From Akebia trifoliata (Eukaryota; Streptophyta; Magnoliopsida; Ranunculales; Lardizabalaceae): a DNA stretch of 64,000 nucleotides. The notes under the pieces were generated by a model that saw nothing but the letters and a program-made list of their open reading frames with translations, had not been told where the DNA came from and made no database searches. The DNA lies in the NCBI GenBank assembly GCA_017979445.1, contig CM030717.1, positions 9,877,639-9,941,638 of the forward strand, read 5' to 3'. The translations under genes and the position numbers were made by a program. Below are positions 12,470-24,188 of this stretch, piece after piece (the first letter of the stretch is position 1; the number at the start of each line of letters is the position of its first letter).

Positions 12470-15400
12470 ATATTAATAGCTTTCTGATTTGGGAGGGAAG
12501 CCTTTGGAGTCACCTGGAATTCAGTCACGTCCAAGAATGTGGCATTATAATCTAGTATTTCCCCCCATTAATTACTTTCTTATTTGGGAGGGAAGCCTAT
12601 GGAGTCACCTGGAATCAGAGTCACATCACTTTTGTTTTATGGTTTTTAAATAAGGAACATTAAAAAAGTCATAAATAATATTTTGTCAGAGTAGAAAACA
12701 TTTTCCTGTTAAGAATATATCTTTCTCCATCCCATTATCTAATGATAACCACTGTCCCACAACCCATTGTATTGTTATTTCCCTATGTACCAATTCAATC
12801 ACACTTGAAACTAATCTAAGCTCATTGAATATTTCTGTGTCCAGAATCCTTTTTAATGACCTTACCCAAAAGAAGTTGACCTCCCCCCCCCAAAACAGGC
12901 TCGTTGGCAATAGTTCACAGCTGAGTTTGACCTAGCCTTGGAAATTGGAATACAAGCCTAGTAGAACCAACAACATTGCTGATCCTTGGGCCACAAGGCC
13001 AAGCTAGAAAAACTGAAGATGTTCAAAATAAAAAGAAAAGACTTTCTAAAACATGTATAAGATTGAAAAATAGAAGAGTATGCTATAAACAAACAAATCA
13101 TGTTAATTATTTTCCTGTTCTACAACATTTTACCAGTCAGTGAAAATAATTTTTTCACTTATCAGAAAAAAAATGTGAATATAAAACCTGGGCTAAGCAC
13201 ATTGATATTTCTGTGTCCGAAATTCTTTTGAATGGGAAACCGAAGAAGATATTCAAAATAAAACTAAGGCTTCTAAAACATGTATAAGATTGAAATATAG
13301 AAGAGTATGGCAGTATGCAATAAACAATAAAAAACACATTAATTTTTACTTCTAAAAAAAAAAGTGAAAATAAAACCTGGATCTTGAAGTGAACAGTAAA
13401 ATCATAGAGGAAAGTAGACACACATGTTGAAAATTTTGAAAGAAGAACTACGTGGACATAGGGATCCTAAAGATCACATTTCCCCAAGATAAAAACTAGC
13501 CAAAATTATGTTTTTAAAGCCCAAAGGTTATTTTTCCTCTTCTCAAGTCTCTTTTCCCCTGAAGGAAAATACAATACTTATTCCATGCCTTACTATATTA
13601 AGTGTGGTCATCCCCCATAATATATTGCAACACTATAAAAAAGTATTCCATTCGTTTCAATTAATTTTGATTTTGATAGAATTACATAATTCAGCTTATG
13701 CCTCAGGAGTCCTTGCTGCTGTGGGGTGTCGAGTAATTGGCACTGCTGATATTTGGATTATGGGATTCATCCTGTAATTCCATTGACTTCACTTGGCAAG
13801 CGTGAGAGTTCTCTTGAATTGGGAAATCCGAGATATGTTGAGGACCTAATTAGACATTTTATTTTGTCTTTTCTTGATAATTAGAAGAAAAGAAGATAAT
13901 AATGAAAAGCATAAATCAAGCTTGCTTGTATATTGCTATAAGCTGTAACAGACTTGACAAGTTTGACTCTGCTCAGACCACAACTGACTCCGGATCGATA
14001 CCCCTATAAATCCTTGGTTGTGGTGGTTCTTATCCAAATATTCTGTCATATATCCAAAAATCGATGTATGTTTGAATTTTGTATTCATATCTGCATTTGT
14101 AAATGCCCCTCAAAATATATCCTCTTTTTTTTTCAGGATTTCTGCAAAGACAGGTGATGGAAAATTGATTCTGTCACATACACAAGGCGAGCCATTTTTC
14201 TTTACCTTTGGAAAATCTGAGGTTTGTGGATATATGCTGTTCTGTACTTTAATTAATGTGTTTTATCTGATATTCTGAGTCTACTGCATCTAGTTCTTAC
14301 TGGGTCCCTGAGCTTTGTTAGGCTCTGTGGACTTCAAATAAGTTACTTGGCAACTCAGTTGGCAGTTCCATAACAGCTTGATTTCCTTGTATATGTGGTT
14401 TGGCGAGGTTGAAATTACGCAGCTGATTAGAAAAGTTCTTTTGGGTGATGCTTTATTAAATACTAGTTTCCTTTCCTTCATTATGATGTTTGTTATTGCT
14501 TTTATTTAGTTTAGGTACCTAAAGGTCTTGAGATGGGAATAGGAACAATGACACGTAAAGAGAAGGCTGTGGTATATGTTAGCAATCATTACTTAACTCA
14601 GTCCCCTTTCATGCCGGTAGTTGAAGGTTTAGAGGAAGTTCAGTTTGAAGTGGAATTGGTCCACTTTATTCAGGTATGCTTAATTTCAAGTGAATCAGAA
14701 TTACTGTTCCTTCCTGCTAATGCATCTGCTTTTATATTGACATTGTTTTGCGGTTGACTTTGTGTTTCCACCTATCTTTGAATTCTTGTACTATTAAACA
14801 ATGGAAGAAATCCCTCAACTTATGCCTAAAGAAAAATAAAAAATAAAAGAGGGAAGACAGTTAACTATCTGATTGAGATTATCTCTTGAATGATGTTCGA
14901 TATATTAATTCCATTCAGAATGTTATATTTTATCAATTTTAAAATGAAGTTATTCTCTGCTTTGGGTGAAACTCATCTGGTTTTCTTTTCTGGTTGATAT
15001 CCAAGTTATATGGTTTAAATGTTTTTTTTCCTTGAACAAAACTTTTTTTGTCAGGATTTGAAATTTTGTGTGTAGTTCACTCATCCATCTCTATCCACAA
15101 AAATAATTGTTATTTCTTTCACTCTTTGATGTCCATCTCTTCTCTGGCAGTTAATTATATTAGTCGGGATTTTTCTTTTCTCTCTCTAAATTCAGCCTAC
15201 ATATTGACAGGTGCGAGACATGCTTGGTGATGGCCGTCTCATAAAACGCCGTATTCATGATGGAAGAGGTATCAAAGATGGACTTCAACAGTGTTATTAT
15301 TAATCTAAATTTATTTATCACAACCTCCTAATATCTAGCTCTTTTTACTCTTAACTTTCATTGACTGTTTTAAAATACCATAGGAAAGATAGGATGGAGT

Positions 15401-18400
15401 TCGTGGCAGTAGGTAGCATTATGCTTGCAGGATACTACTTGCTTTTGATAAACTACCTCACAAAGTAATTAAAATCTTTCTTTGTTCCTATGGAAGCTGC
15501 AAAACTTAATCAGCACTAGGAATCAACTCCTTGAGTTGGTCTCTGTCATTTGAATGAGGTGACTCCGGGAAGAAGGCTGGATGGTTCGATCTGGTGGTGG
15601 CAAGGTGGTCAGAGCCTCTCTACCACTCACAGGAGTGGAAGATGGATGTCATTTAAGTCCGCGAGTCTTGTGTTATGATCAAACTTTTGGCAGTATATAC
15701 ACCATCTTTATTTTCAGTTTTTCACATGCTATCCCGTGTTTGTTCATTAAAAAATGAGTTCAGTGTGTGAATTAGTGTGATAAGCACCATATTTTTGTTG
15801 GGGTAAAAACTATCCTATACATAAAATGGAAAGGGAGAAACTGGTTGGGAGGAGTAAAACCAACAGAAAAAACCGTGCTTTTGTGTTTAGACGTTTTGAA
15901 AGACCCATAAGAATTGAAAAATGAATGACCAAATGAACTCCAATCAACAAACTAATCATAGATCTTGATAGAGCGAGTGACTCAAAGCATACCACATTTG
16001 ATTTGTTATGTGTATGGCTTACTAGACCAGTGTTGGCATGGGTGGACGACAGTGAATATGGCCCCCCTAGATAGATCCTCGAATGATGAACATAAGTCTC
16101 TTGCGCCTTCCCAAGTTGGTAAGCAGTCAAAATTATCTAGCCTGGAAGCTCTGATATTTTGCAGAAATTAGTAAAGAGAAGGAAGTGTAAGAAGGTGCAG
16201 AAGAAGGGTTATGTCCTATATACACTAAGTACTGTCTATACTAATATTTAAAATTTCACAACTGCCCATAATAAGCTTTTGTACAGTACGGATGGAGAAA
16301 AAATACCCTAAACATGTATCATGTAGGCCAAAACCGGAAAATAGGAAAACCTATCTTGCGTGTTATCTCATTCTTGATTTTAGAATCAGCTCACCTTCAC
16401 CTAGCTAAAAAAGATTGGACTTGGGTGAGCTGATTTTGTGAATTGGATGAGTATCACTTTGGTCGCTGTGTTCCCTTCTCAATACTATGCCGAGGATTGG
16501 CCAAGTTGTTAACATGAGTGAATTGAGTTTTACCAACTCACGCAAAAGCTTTGCCCAAGTTGCGGGTAGTCCTAACCGAGTAATTTAACACTTTGACCTG
16601 GTAGGCCAATGACATGCCTAATTTCAGTTGAATCACAATAGGGTTGTTAATTTTTCAACAATGTATTATCTAAGAGGATATGTTAGATGAAGTTAAGTAT
16701 GTTATGAAAGTATGTATGGGTTTTACTTGACCTCTGATCATTTCCTGCTTATCTATTCAGAGACGTGTATATGAAGTTTCTAGTGGTTGGGTATTAGAAG
16801 TCTCACATTAATAAATTTGACATTTTATACTCTTATTTCTTGGAATGATTAGGTGAATTTCCTATGGATTGCCCTCTTCACGACAGTCTGTTGCGCATAC
16901 ATTACAAGGCAATGATTCTTAATGAAGAAAGGACGGTGTTCTATGATACAAGAATTGATAACAATGGTCAGCCTCTGGAGTTCGGTTCAGGAGAAGGGCT
17001 TGTGAGTTTTTCATGCTTCATCTTCTTTCTTTGCTGCTCTAGATTGCTTGATTTTCCAATAATAGGGAAGGTCTAGGGCTAGTGCACCTGGGTCTTCTGA
17101 AATTGAAATTCCCCGATTGGCTATATTTGTGCATGTATCTTCGTTGTAGTATTAGAGAGGAACAAATTTGTCTATGTAACCTAGATGGCTTACATGGCAC
17201 ACATTTTGAACCAATTACAGCTCTGTTGCATCGTCCCCAGCTGCCTTGAGAGTTGCTCACATGCTTCCCCCTATTCATATCTTCCGTCTGTTTCTCAAAA
17301 GCAATTGCTTTTTTATTAACTAAGTAGATTAGTTACAAATTAATTATAATGTGTTTGAATTTGACATGTGTAGATAATATATTTCAATTATGTTAAATCA
17401 TGGTATAGACTATAGAATGCCTAACTTGTCTGTTATACTCAGCTGGTTATCAACTCCTGTGCATAAAAGGTTACAATTGTAAGATGGAATTTTTGTGTGA
17501 TAGGTGCCTGAGGGACTTGAAATGTGTGTGCGTCTGATGCTACCTGGAGAGATAGCTCTTGTGACATGCCCACCAGATTATGCGTATGACAAGTTTGCAA
17601 GGTTATATTTCCAAATCACCTTTTTAAATATATATTGTTGTCCCAAGATTGCAAATAGACCAGGACCACATGAAATAAAGAACTTACCATTAGTTAACTG
17701 ATTAGATTTTTATTTTTCCAAGATCAGGCCTGCTAATGTTCCTGAAGGTGCTCATATTCAATGGGAAATTGAGCTTCTTGGTTTTGAGGTGCCAAAGGTA
17801 ATCAAATGGCTTTCTTTTCAGCAATCTTATTTCTCTTCATGGTAAGATTGTATATTGGAACTCCTGAAACTCTATACGAGTCTTAAGCCATAGTGGCTCG
17901 AGATCTGGTTGATTCTGTAACCTTCATAGTTTACCCCCATTAAGAGTTGATTTCGTATCTGCAAGGTCTTGTAGTCTGCTCATATGGTGAGATAAATGCA
18001 CATAGATTCCTAGGTGTTATAATTCGAGAACTAAACTTCATTCTACCAATCTACACCTCTTATGAATGTCATCCATATTGCAGGACTGGACTGGTTTAAA
18101 TTTCGAAACTATAATGGAAGAAGCGGAGAAAATAAAAAGCACGGTATGAAGTCAGCTTCCTATACTTTGCACCCCTCTTATGCATTCCCTAGGACTCACC
18201 ATAATTCAGAAACAGTTATTCCTCTTGTGATTATTCTTTTCTGCTTTCTTTTCTCTCTTTTCAGCATAATAAATTCTTCTGTGTCACTTATGTAACTTGT
18301 TTGTTCATCTGTAATTCTTTATGTAGAATTTGAATATTTTTTGGGGCAAGGGCTGTGAGGTTAATCTTCAGATGCTTAATTCTTATGTTCAGGGAAACAG

Positions 18401-20232
18401 GATTTTCAAAGAAGGAAAGTTTGAACTAGCTAAGGCGAAATATGAGAAGGCATGTATTGTATTTCTTCCATGCTATTTTGAAGAGGTTTTATGAATTGGA
18501 AGTAACTTTTTTATGTTATACTACTTTTCATGTATTCAAATATGCCCACGTTGTCTCATCATATGGATAATTTAAGCTGCAGAACTCGCATTGATTTGTC
18601 ACTCTAGCCCATAGAGTTAGATTTTGAGCCCATCACTTAATTCGGTGGTCTGACTTTGCATGTTGTATTCAAGAATAAAAATATATATATATATCTGACA
18701 TGGGGATTGGCTCTGAGAATTGTCTTGCAAGTATGAGGACATGGAAACTGTCAATTTATTGGCAACACTCAGTCAATATCCTTTTACAGGGTTTCCAATT
18801 GCATGGGATATCAAGGAGAAATTTTCTCCAATTGAGTTTAAGATGATTGTGATTTGGGATCTCTCTTTTTTATTGACTGTATAGAAAATAACTATTGTTC
18901 AACAGGTGCTTCGAGAATTTAATCACGTTAATCCTCAAGATGACGAGGAAGGGAAAATCTTTTTGAATTTCAGAGTAAGTGTTCTTCTGTAACATGATTG
19001 AAAGGAACTTCGATAAGATGGGTTATCTAGGATTTATCCTCCTCTCTTTTGGATGCTTGCAGAATTCGTTACACCTAAATGTGGCTGCCTGCCTCCTGAA
19101 AATGGGTGAATGCAAAAAATCCATAGAGGCATGTAACAAGGTATGCTTCCAGACCAATTAAATCAATGATTGCCTTACCTAAAAATTTTGAAATTTATAA
19201 AATTTCCTGGTGGTCTTCATTTACCTTTTCTGTGAATCCACATTTGGGAATGAAGTTGAATGGCATTGCACTGTTCAGAACTTAAAATCATATTGTTGAT
19301 CTCTTCTTGGATTGGAATTGAGGTTAACTATTGACCAAGGTTACTCGCTTAGGTCCAAGTTCAATAATCTCTTCTTCCCATCCTTGAAAAACCAATTTCA
19401 TTACATTAACACTTACAACTACCAAGTTTTATTTTGGATTAGTCCTCTTATGAGAAGCAGTTATCAAGTAATCATTGGTTTGGGCATGCATGCACAGAGG
19501 CTAGCACCTATTGTATGAGTTTGAATACTTGTGTTAATACCTTTGGCAATGAGGACAATGAGTTATGGCATAAACTGTGTCCTGATAGAGATTTCCAATG
19601 GAGTGATGCAGGTCTTAGATTCGAATCCTGTACACGTGAAGGCTCTCTATCGCCGAGGTATGGCCTACTTGTCAGCTGGAGATTTCGATGAAGCAAGGAG
19701 TGATTTTAACAAGGTACAAGTTTCTCCACATCATTTGATGTTTTGTCCATCTTTGATTACCTGACGCCTTCCATATTATCTGAACTGCTTTTCTTGGTGC
19801 TATTAGATGATAACTATTGACAAGTCTTCAGAACCTGATGCAACAGCTGCTCTTCTCAAGCTCAGGCAAAAGGAACAGGTGGGGATGAAAATCGATATGT
19901 ACATCATAGCTTTTACTTAAATTAGTGAAAACAATATTGTTTCCAAACACCTTTTACGTGTGAAACAGGAAGTTGAGAGGAAGGCTAAGAGACAATTTAA
20001 AGGACTGTTTGACAAGAATCCTGGGGAAATTTCAAATGTTGGAACTGATTCGAATGAAAACCCGAAACCAGAAGATGAAAACCATGAAAGTGGTGATGGG
20101 CCAGATTCACAGGGAGATGAAGTAGAAGAAATTCATGAAGCTGAACCACCTCGTACTGGTTTATTCTCCCGATTTTGGCGTAGTAGACTTTTCACAGCTC
20201 TTGGGCTACAAAATCGATGTTCCATTTTGTGA
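3025..20232 (+). CDS. PAS1: PASTICCINO1-type multidomain FKBP peptidyl-prolyl isomerase with TPR domain
   Basis: Twenty exons join in frame to 622 codons: 3025-3104, 3247-3331, 3576-3645, 5046-5143, 6953-7075, 8195-8227, 11344-11402, 14137-14221, 14515-14673, 15211-15268, 16853-17001, 17504-17601, 17728-17797, 18084-18143, 18393-18449, 18906-18974, 19063-19140, 19612-19713, 19807-19878, 19969-20232. The order is three FKBP-type domains (about residues 50-150, 170-265, 285-385) and a TPR block (about 405-530), as in Arabidopsis PAS1, an immunophilin-like scaffold that affects cell division, cytokinin response and very-long-chain fatty acid synthesis. Recognisable stretches include VIYHCTIRTLDG, ILGLLEGIPSM, MLGDGRLIKRRI, LPGEIALVTCPPDYAYDKF and ACLLKMGECKKSIEACNK. 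The length fits the family (about 630). An alternative in-frame start is the ATG at 3031. Intron 15 appears to be GC-AG. The protein ends in NRCSIL rather than an obvious membrane segment. Exon ends were read by eye, and cDNA could move a few. Confidence 0.96.
4048..4140 (+). repeat. Remnant of a LINE reverse transcriptase
   Basis: Lying in intron 3 of the PAS1-type gene, the + strand encodes a short stretch (CMLFVDNVTLVDETRNG) that resembles the catalytic block of plant L1-type reverse transcriptase, normally CMLFADD followed by LVDETR. The catalytic aspartate pair reads DN here and a stop follows soon, so this is a dead fragment. Its full limits are not clear and may reach back to about 3990. 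Confidence 0.6.
4495..4765. mobile_element. Fold-back element, family A (copy 1, degenerate)
   Basis: In intron 3 of the PAS1-type gene. It has the family A pattern: TTATATGGGCTAGAGG, then GAGCTGATTTTTTGCGGGGATGATCTC, loop, GAGATCATCGTCAC. A spacer with TTTGTAAACCACTTTTGATG and a second, more decayed hairpin half follow. Better copies are at 10381-10769, 24189-24541, 45623-45994 and 46048-46322. Confidence 0.65.
8518..9640 (+). mobile_element. 5'-truncated L1-type LINE in intron 6 of the PAS1-type gene
   Basis: Two separated stretches read as the C-terminal part of a plant L1 reverse transcriptase ORF: about 8530-8593 (WKKWRSTSGVLCDW) and 8840-9210 (DRFYQTTIRPVM, then a VEC motif and a KYMKEYASIEN motif). 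The element ends near 9580-9630 with GACCCCAATAATTGGGATAA and a short GAT repeat, a typical plant LINE tail. A SINE (8594-8830) splits the first two parts. Sequence of unknown origin at about 9215-9560 splits the rest. Several frame breaks show it is inactive. Confidence 0.75.
8594..8830 (+). mobile_element. tRNA-derived SINE (family 1) nested in a LINE
   Basis: The 237-bp insert is flanked by 9-bp direct repeats TATCAAAGT (8585-8593 and 8831-8839) and ends in an A-rich tail (AAGCAAAAAAAATG). It has an A-box-like TTGCTTAGTGG and a B-box-like GTTCAAAAC near the 5' end. The body (GCAATGAATTCCTTAG, CCACCCTCCAGT, GGGATTAGTCTCACC) is shared with the copy at 24714-24924. The LINE reading frame resumes on both sides, so the SINE arrived after the LINE. 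Confidence 0.85.
10381..10769. mobile_element. Fold-back element, family A (copy 2)
   Basis: Terminal inverted repeats carry GGGACATATGTAAAAACAAT on the left and its complement on the right. Inside are two imperfect hairpins, each with GAGCTGATTTTTTGTGAGGA on one arm and the matching TCCTCACAAAAAATCAGCTC on the other. The element lies in a TATATA run on both sides, in intron 6 of the PAS1-type gene, and has no coding capacity. Confidence 0.8.
12439..12467 (+). repeat. 29-base poly-C run
   Basis: An uninterrupted run of 29 C residues in intron 7 of the PAS1-type gene. The minus strand is a G run able to form G-quadruplex structures in the transcription template. Exact length is hard to sequence, so the count may be unreliable. 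Confidence 0.9.
12471..12650. repeat. Tandem duplication of about 95 bp
   Basis: The block beginning ATTAATAGCTTTCTGATTTGG at 12472 is repeated in diverged form from about 12567 (ATTAATTACTTTCTTATTTGG). Both contain GGGAGGGAAGCCT and GGAGTCACCTGGAAT. It lies next to the poly-C run in intron 7 of the PAS1-type gene. Confidence 0.8.
12785..13350. repeat. Diverged direct duplication of about 230 bp in intron 7
   Basis: Two copies of a block with TCTAAAACATGTATAAGATT and TAGAAGAGTATG occur near 13045 and 13270. They are preceded in each case by a CATTGATATTTCTGTGTC-like stretch (near 12822 and 13199). They read as an old direct duplication inside the intron with no coding content. Confidence 0.7.
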
Positions 20233-22069
20233 CATTAGTTAGTATCATATTCAGAAACTCCATCTCGGCTCTTTGACACAGCCCCAAGTAAACTTAGCTC
20301 CTCTAAATAAAATAATTATAATATCGTCTTTGCAGGATAAGTTGAAAATCTTTCCCTGGCTGCAGAATAATGTGTAAATTGTAAAATATTTATGTAGACT
20401 GGTAGGGATGTAGTTGCTAGAGAAGGCAATATAACTTTACTAGTTCAAATTCTGGAAGAATTTTTGGAGGCCTGTACCAAAATAATGGACGTAAAATGAT
20501 ATAATTAAATGAATGGTGGACATATTTTCGATTTCAAAATCATTTTTTGCAAAAATGATATTGAATTGAAATATTTAGTTTTCAAAGTGGGCAATTTATG
20601 CTCTGTCTAGATTGTATATAGCTGGGTATGATCCTACTGTGCAATCTCATGAACAAGGCCTTAGCCCTTGTCTTTCTGGGCTGAGTTGGTCAATTTAGTG
20701 TGCCAGCCAGTGATGGTAGCTCTAAATCTTGAGCTGCTCTTCTAAGAAAGCTATTAAGCAGCTTGATTGCTAATACAGGGTTGGAATAGTTCGAGCGACC
20801 TAAACCTACCTAATTTAGCAAGTTTGATGCATAGTTCATGAAAAAAGCTTTGATGTCTGGAGAAATCAAACTGATAATATACATTGGGAGTCGAGCAGAG
20901 ATGTGGAAGGGGGAGTGAGACTAAATAATGAGTAGTGGTCATAGGCGACACCCATGTCATCCACAAACCAACTTGATTCCTGAATTAATGTTGGCAATTC
21001 TATGTGTTTTTTATATAAAAAACGATATTTTGTGATTGTGATAATAACATATAGTGAGTAGTGATGGAATCTACAAAAGGAAAAAAAAATGAAGGATTCT
21101 TCAAAGTCCCCCCCCCCCCAGGTGAACTAGAAGCCCTCGACCCGTAGGGGAACTACACACATACTCACGTAATTACATTATCATTGTTATAGCTAAACGG
21201 CTAGTATGGTCGGTGATAAAGGCTTTTTAAGGCCTCTCAAAACTCCCTATAGGCCTATCGCTCAACTCATCGTGGAACTCGTGTTTTGTTGCCCATATAC
21301 CGGCCTCTTAAAAGCTTCTCCGTATGATGCTACTCTATTAGCCGGACTCTGCGGGTGTTCTGAAACACCTCAATGACTACAGGATTGCCCTTTCCTTCCA
21401 ATAAAATTGGTATGATTAGTGAACTGGGCTGATGAAATTAATTGAAAAGAGTACATATTTAAATTATTTAATAAATGTAAAGTAAATCCACCATAGTCAG
21501 GTCAATTGGACAATTCTTTTATCCAATCATCGGTTTGATTTGAAAAATATTAATATCAAGTGATGTTGAATTGGTTCGAAACTTGAACAGTATGGAAGGG
21601 AAAGGATAAACTCTCTTGGTACAAACTGGAATTGAGGAGTCAACTTCGATTGAATCGATCCCAAAAACTACTTCTTGAAACCGTAACCAGCATCACCCAT
21701 AGTTGGATTTAGATCATTCGAACCATTGGACCCTAAGAAACGAACAAATAAACCAATTGAATGAAGTATACTAGAATCAACCCAACCCAACTAGAATAAT
21801 TTAACTCTTAAACCTGACAAAGAAATCAGGTTCGTCCCACACATTGTTTCATGATCACAGAGTGAGTCACCCAAAAAATCACAACCCAGTAACAAAATTA
21901 ATTAAAACCACCCATATATAGTCCGCACATAAAATCTCAATTCTAAGTAAATTCTCACAGAACTGAATAATAAATTTCTAAAATTGTGATTCATATCTAG
22001 TCTTTTTATTCTAACACAACAATCAAGATTAATACAGGCACCATAAAGAAATCCAAATCCTGTAGCACT
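20233..22069. other. Spacer between the PAS1-type gene and the first copper transporter
   Basis: I see no gene. The sequence holds the 3' flank of the FKBP gene, a C run near 21109-21119, and an unclassified less AT-rich block at about 21110-21400 (ending near GAAACACCTCAATGACTACA). It may be a remnant of a mobile element, but no ends or coding motifs are visible. Confidence 0.5.
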
Positions 22070-22420
22070 TCACTTGAAAACCTGACTTCCGAAAATCAAG
22101 AATCCGAAAGCATGTCCTCCAACAGCAGCGATGAAGACACCAACGTTGAAGGACATGACAGCAAGCATGACCAAGTAAGCTAGTGCAACACGAATAGTGT
22201 GCGCAAACGTCTGGACAAACCCCGCAGCGACATAATTTGAATCAGGTTTGATCAAGATGTAGTGGGAGAGAAGTTCGATAAACATGGCAAGCACGAAGAT
22301 GAAAACCAAGGCCACTATATACATGCCTGTTGGATTTCCCGGCCATTTTGAGAACAGAATTTCGTAGGCCTTGCCCCAATAGAACGACGAGTGCATCATC
22401 ATCATCGATGGATCTGCCAT
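22070..22420 (-). CDS. Ctr/COPT-type copper transporter, copy A
   Basis: A single-exon ORF of 116 residues encoding a small Ctr-family copper permease. The family imports Cu(I) as a trimer at the plasma membrane or vacuole. Features seen: a Met-rich N-terminus (MMMMH at 6-10), the family start SSFYWGK at 11-17, a first membrane segment about 33-53, and a second about 73-93 with the MxxxM copper-selectivity motif (M85, M89). The third segment is about 94-112 with GxxxG (G102, G106). It ends at FGSQVFK, without the C-terminal extension of copies B and C, and is the most diverged of the three. A TTTATA on the + strand at 22456-22461 reads as a TATA-like box on the minus strand, close to the start. 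Three GTAC cores lie about 260-350 bp upstream. The plant subgroup resembles COPT1/2/6, but I cannot fix the orthologue. Confidence 0.95.
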   Translation of the reverse strand: MADPSMMMMHSSFYWGKAYEILFSKWPGNPTGMYIVALVFIFVLAMFIELLSHYILIKPDSNYVAAGFVQTFAHTIRVALAYLVMLAVMSFNVGVFIAAVGGHAFGFLIFGSQVFK

Positions 22421-22680
22421 TGTTTACTTGTGGAGTGATACAAGAAGGGTTTGTTTATAGTGCAATTTGGTGAGAAATTTTTTTTCGGATTGATCGAAGC
22501 TTTTAATTATTAGAAGAAGAGGGTAGAATTAGTGCCGGATGTAAAAATTCGAGAATTCTGAATGGTCAAGTGGGCATCTAATTAGACTACTAAAAGCTTC
22601 TAAGATAGTTACAAACTTGAAATAGAGGACGTTGTTGTTATCGAGGAAGATAGTGTTATTTTATTAAAAAGTGGTGATTG

Positions 22681-22769
22681 GTACTAGGGAAAATTGACTT
22701 TTATTGACCTCCATCCATGAAGTTGTTGTGGTTTGTGGAGCCTGATAGTACTGGTCAACAAGGAGGTAC
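22681..22769. promoter_or_regulatory. Cluster of GTAC copper-response cores upstream of COPT copy A
   Basis: GTAC occurs at 22681, 22748 and 22766, about 260-350 bp upstream of the copy A start codon. GTAC is the core bound by plant SPL7, which induces copper uptake genes when copper is low. Three copies in 89 bp is more than chance would give in AT-rich DNA, but function is inferred only. Confidence 0.4.
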
Positions 22770-24188
22770 ACTAAATCAAGCCACGCTGACCAAGTTAATA
22801 TTATGTAAAACCCTAATTAGGTTTTCTAATATAATGTAAAATCCTAATTAGGTTTCCTAAGATATTTATATTTCTCGTTTTTAGTGAAAGGGTGTAGTCA
22901 CTAACTACGAGTTTTCTCTTCATGATGAAATCGGTGTGATTCGTGGATGTACCTTAATCTTGAGGGAACCACGTAAAATCTCTGTGTTTGTTTGTTTGAT
23001 TACATCTTGCATGTGTTTATTTTTCTATTCATTTTCTTATTTCAATTACACATGTTTTCTTAATAGAAGTGCTAGATGGCATGGCATCAGGACTCAACAT
23101 CATGATCCATGCAATTGGTCCACACTTAATGAATCTACATCTCTAAAATTAACTTGATTCGTGAGTGCTGTCATTATGATTTGGGGGTACTTCACATGTT
23201 TAACTATCAAGTGATGGTCCACATTTCAATGGAGGTAAAAGTTTGGATCAGAGAAAATTGCACATCTTTGAACTATAAATTGATTTGAACATTGGAATAA
23301 AATTATACATACCCACCAAAGTGATTTGAATGATCCCTCCAAAACCTTTTAGAGAAACATTTTCCTTACTAAATATTTTAAACCTTACCAAGGTACTTTT
23401 GCTCAAATGGATTGCTATATTAGCAAAATCCAACGCAACATCCCTCTAAGTTTAATCGAAAAAACTCGAATAGGAAAAAGCAAATAAAAAAACAATTTGT
23501 TCTGAGCTTGATTTAAGATTTTGAAAATGAATGACCACCAAACTTCGACATAACTCCAAAACTTGATATTGATATTCAACAGTGAAAAATAATAATTTTT
23601 GGATTTTTTTTTACATTTATAGAATTTTGACCTGTACAACCTTGAAGCATCGGATCAAGTTCTTGGATAACACAAGGTGAGCCCGAAGATCCTTAGCAAG
23701 GGTGAAATCCTTACTAACTTAGTAAGGCTAGTCAGACTGAATATTTTAATGGATTTCATATGGTAAATATAACTGATTTGGGTTATTCATTTGTATGGTT
23801 AAAGAAGCTTTGATGAACCCTCCTCAGGAAAATTGGTAAAATGCACAGAGGGAATCATTTAATCTTTGAAAATTTTTCTACTTAGTACAAGGATCCTTTT
23901 TATCCAGGAAAAGACATGCTACACTCCGTGACGAGCAAGGTTTGATCCACCTACATTGCCGTTTGGCAACTTACTTGGGTTTGTCGTCCACCACTTAATT
24001 ATAGGTTTATAATTTAATCGATGATTTTTAGCCATCTCTTTCAATCACTGAATTAATGGATCATGCGAGCTGCAAGCCTACCTACAATGGAAATAATATT
24101 CACTAATTACATGGTTAGTAATTCAGGCTGACTTTTAGCGGAAAAGACATCTTGTAACTCCAATTTATTTTATATGAGTAGCGTTCAA

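Noticed and set aside
15810..16130. Minus-strand frame of 106 codons in PAS1 intron 10
   Set aside because: Composition is low in structure and no family is recognised. It lies in an intron with no promoter or related copy in the window.
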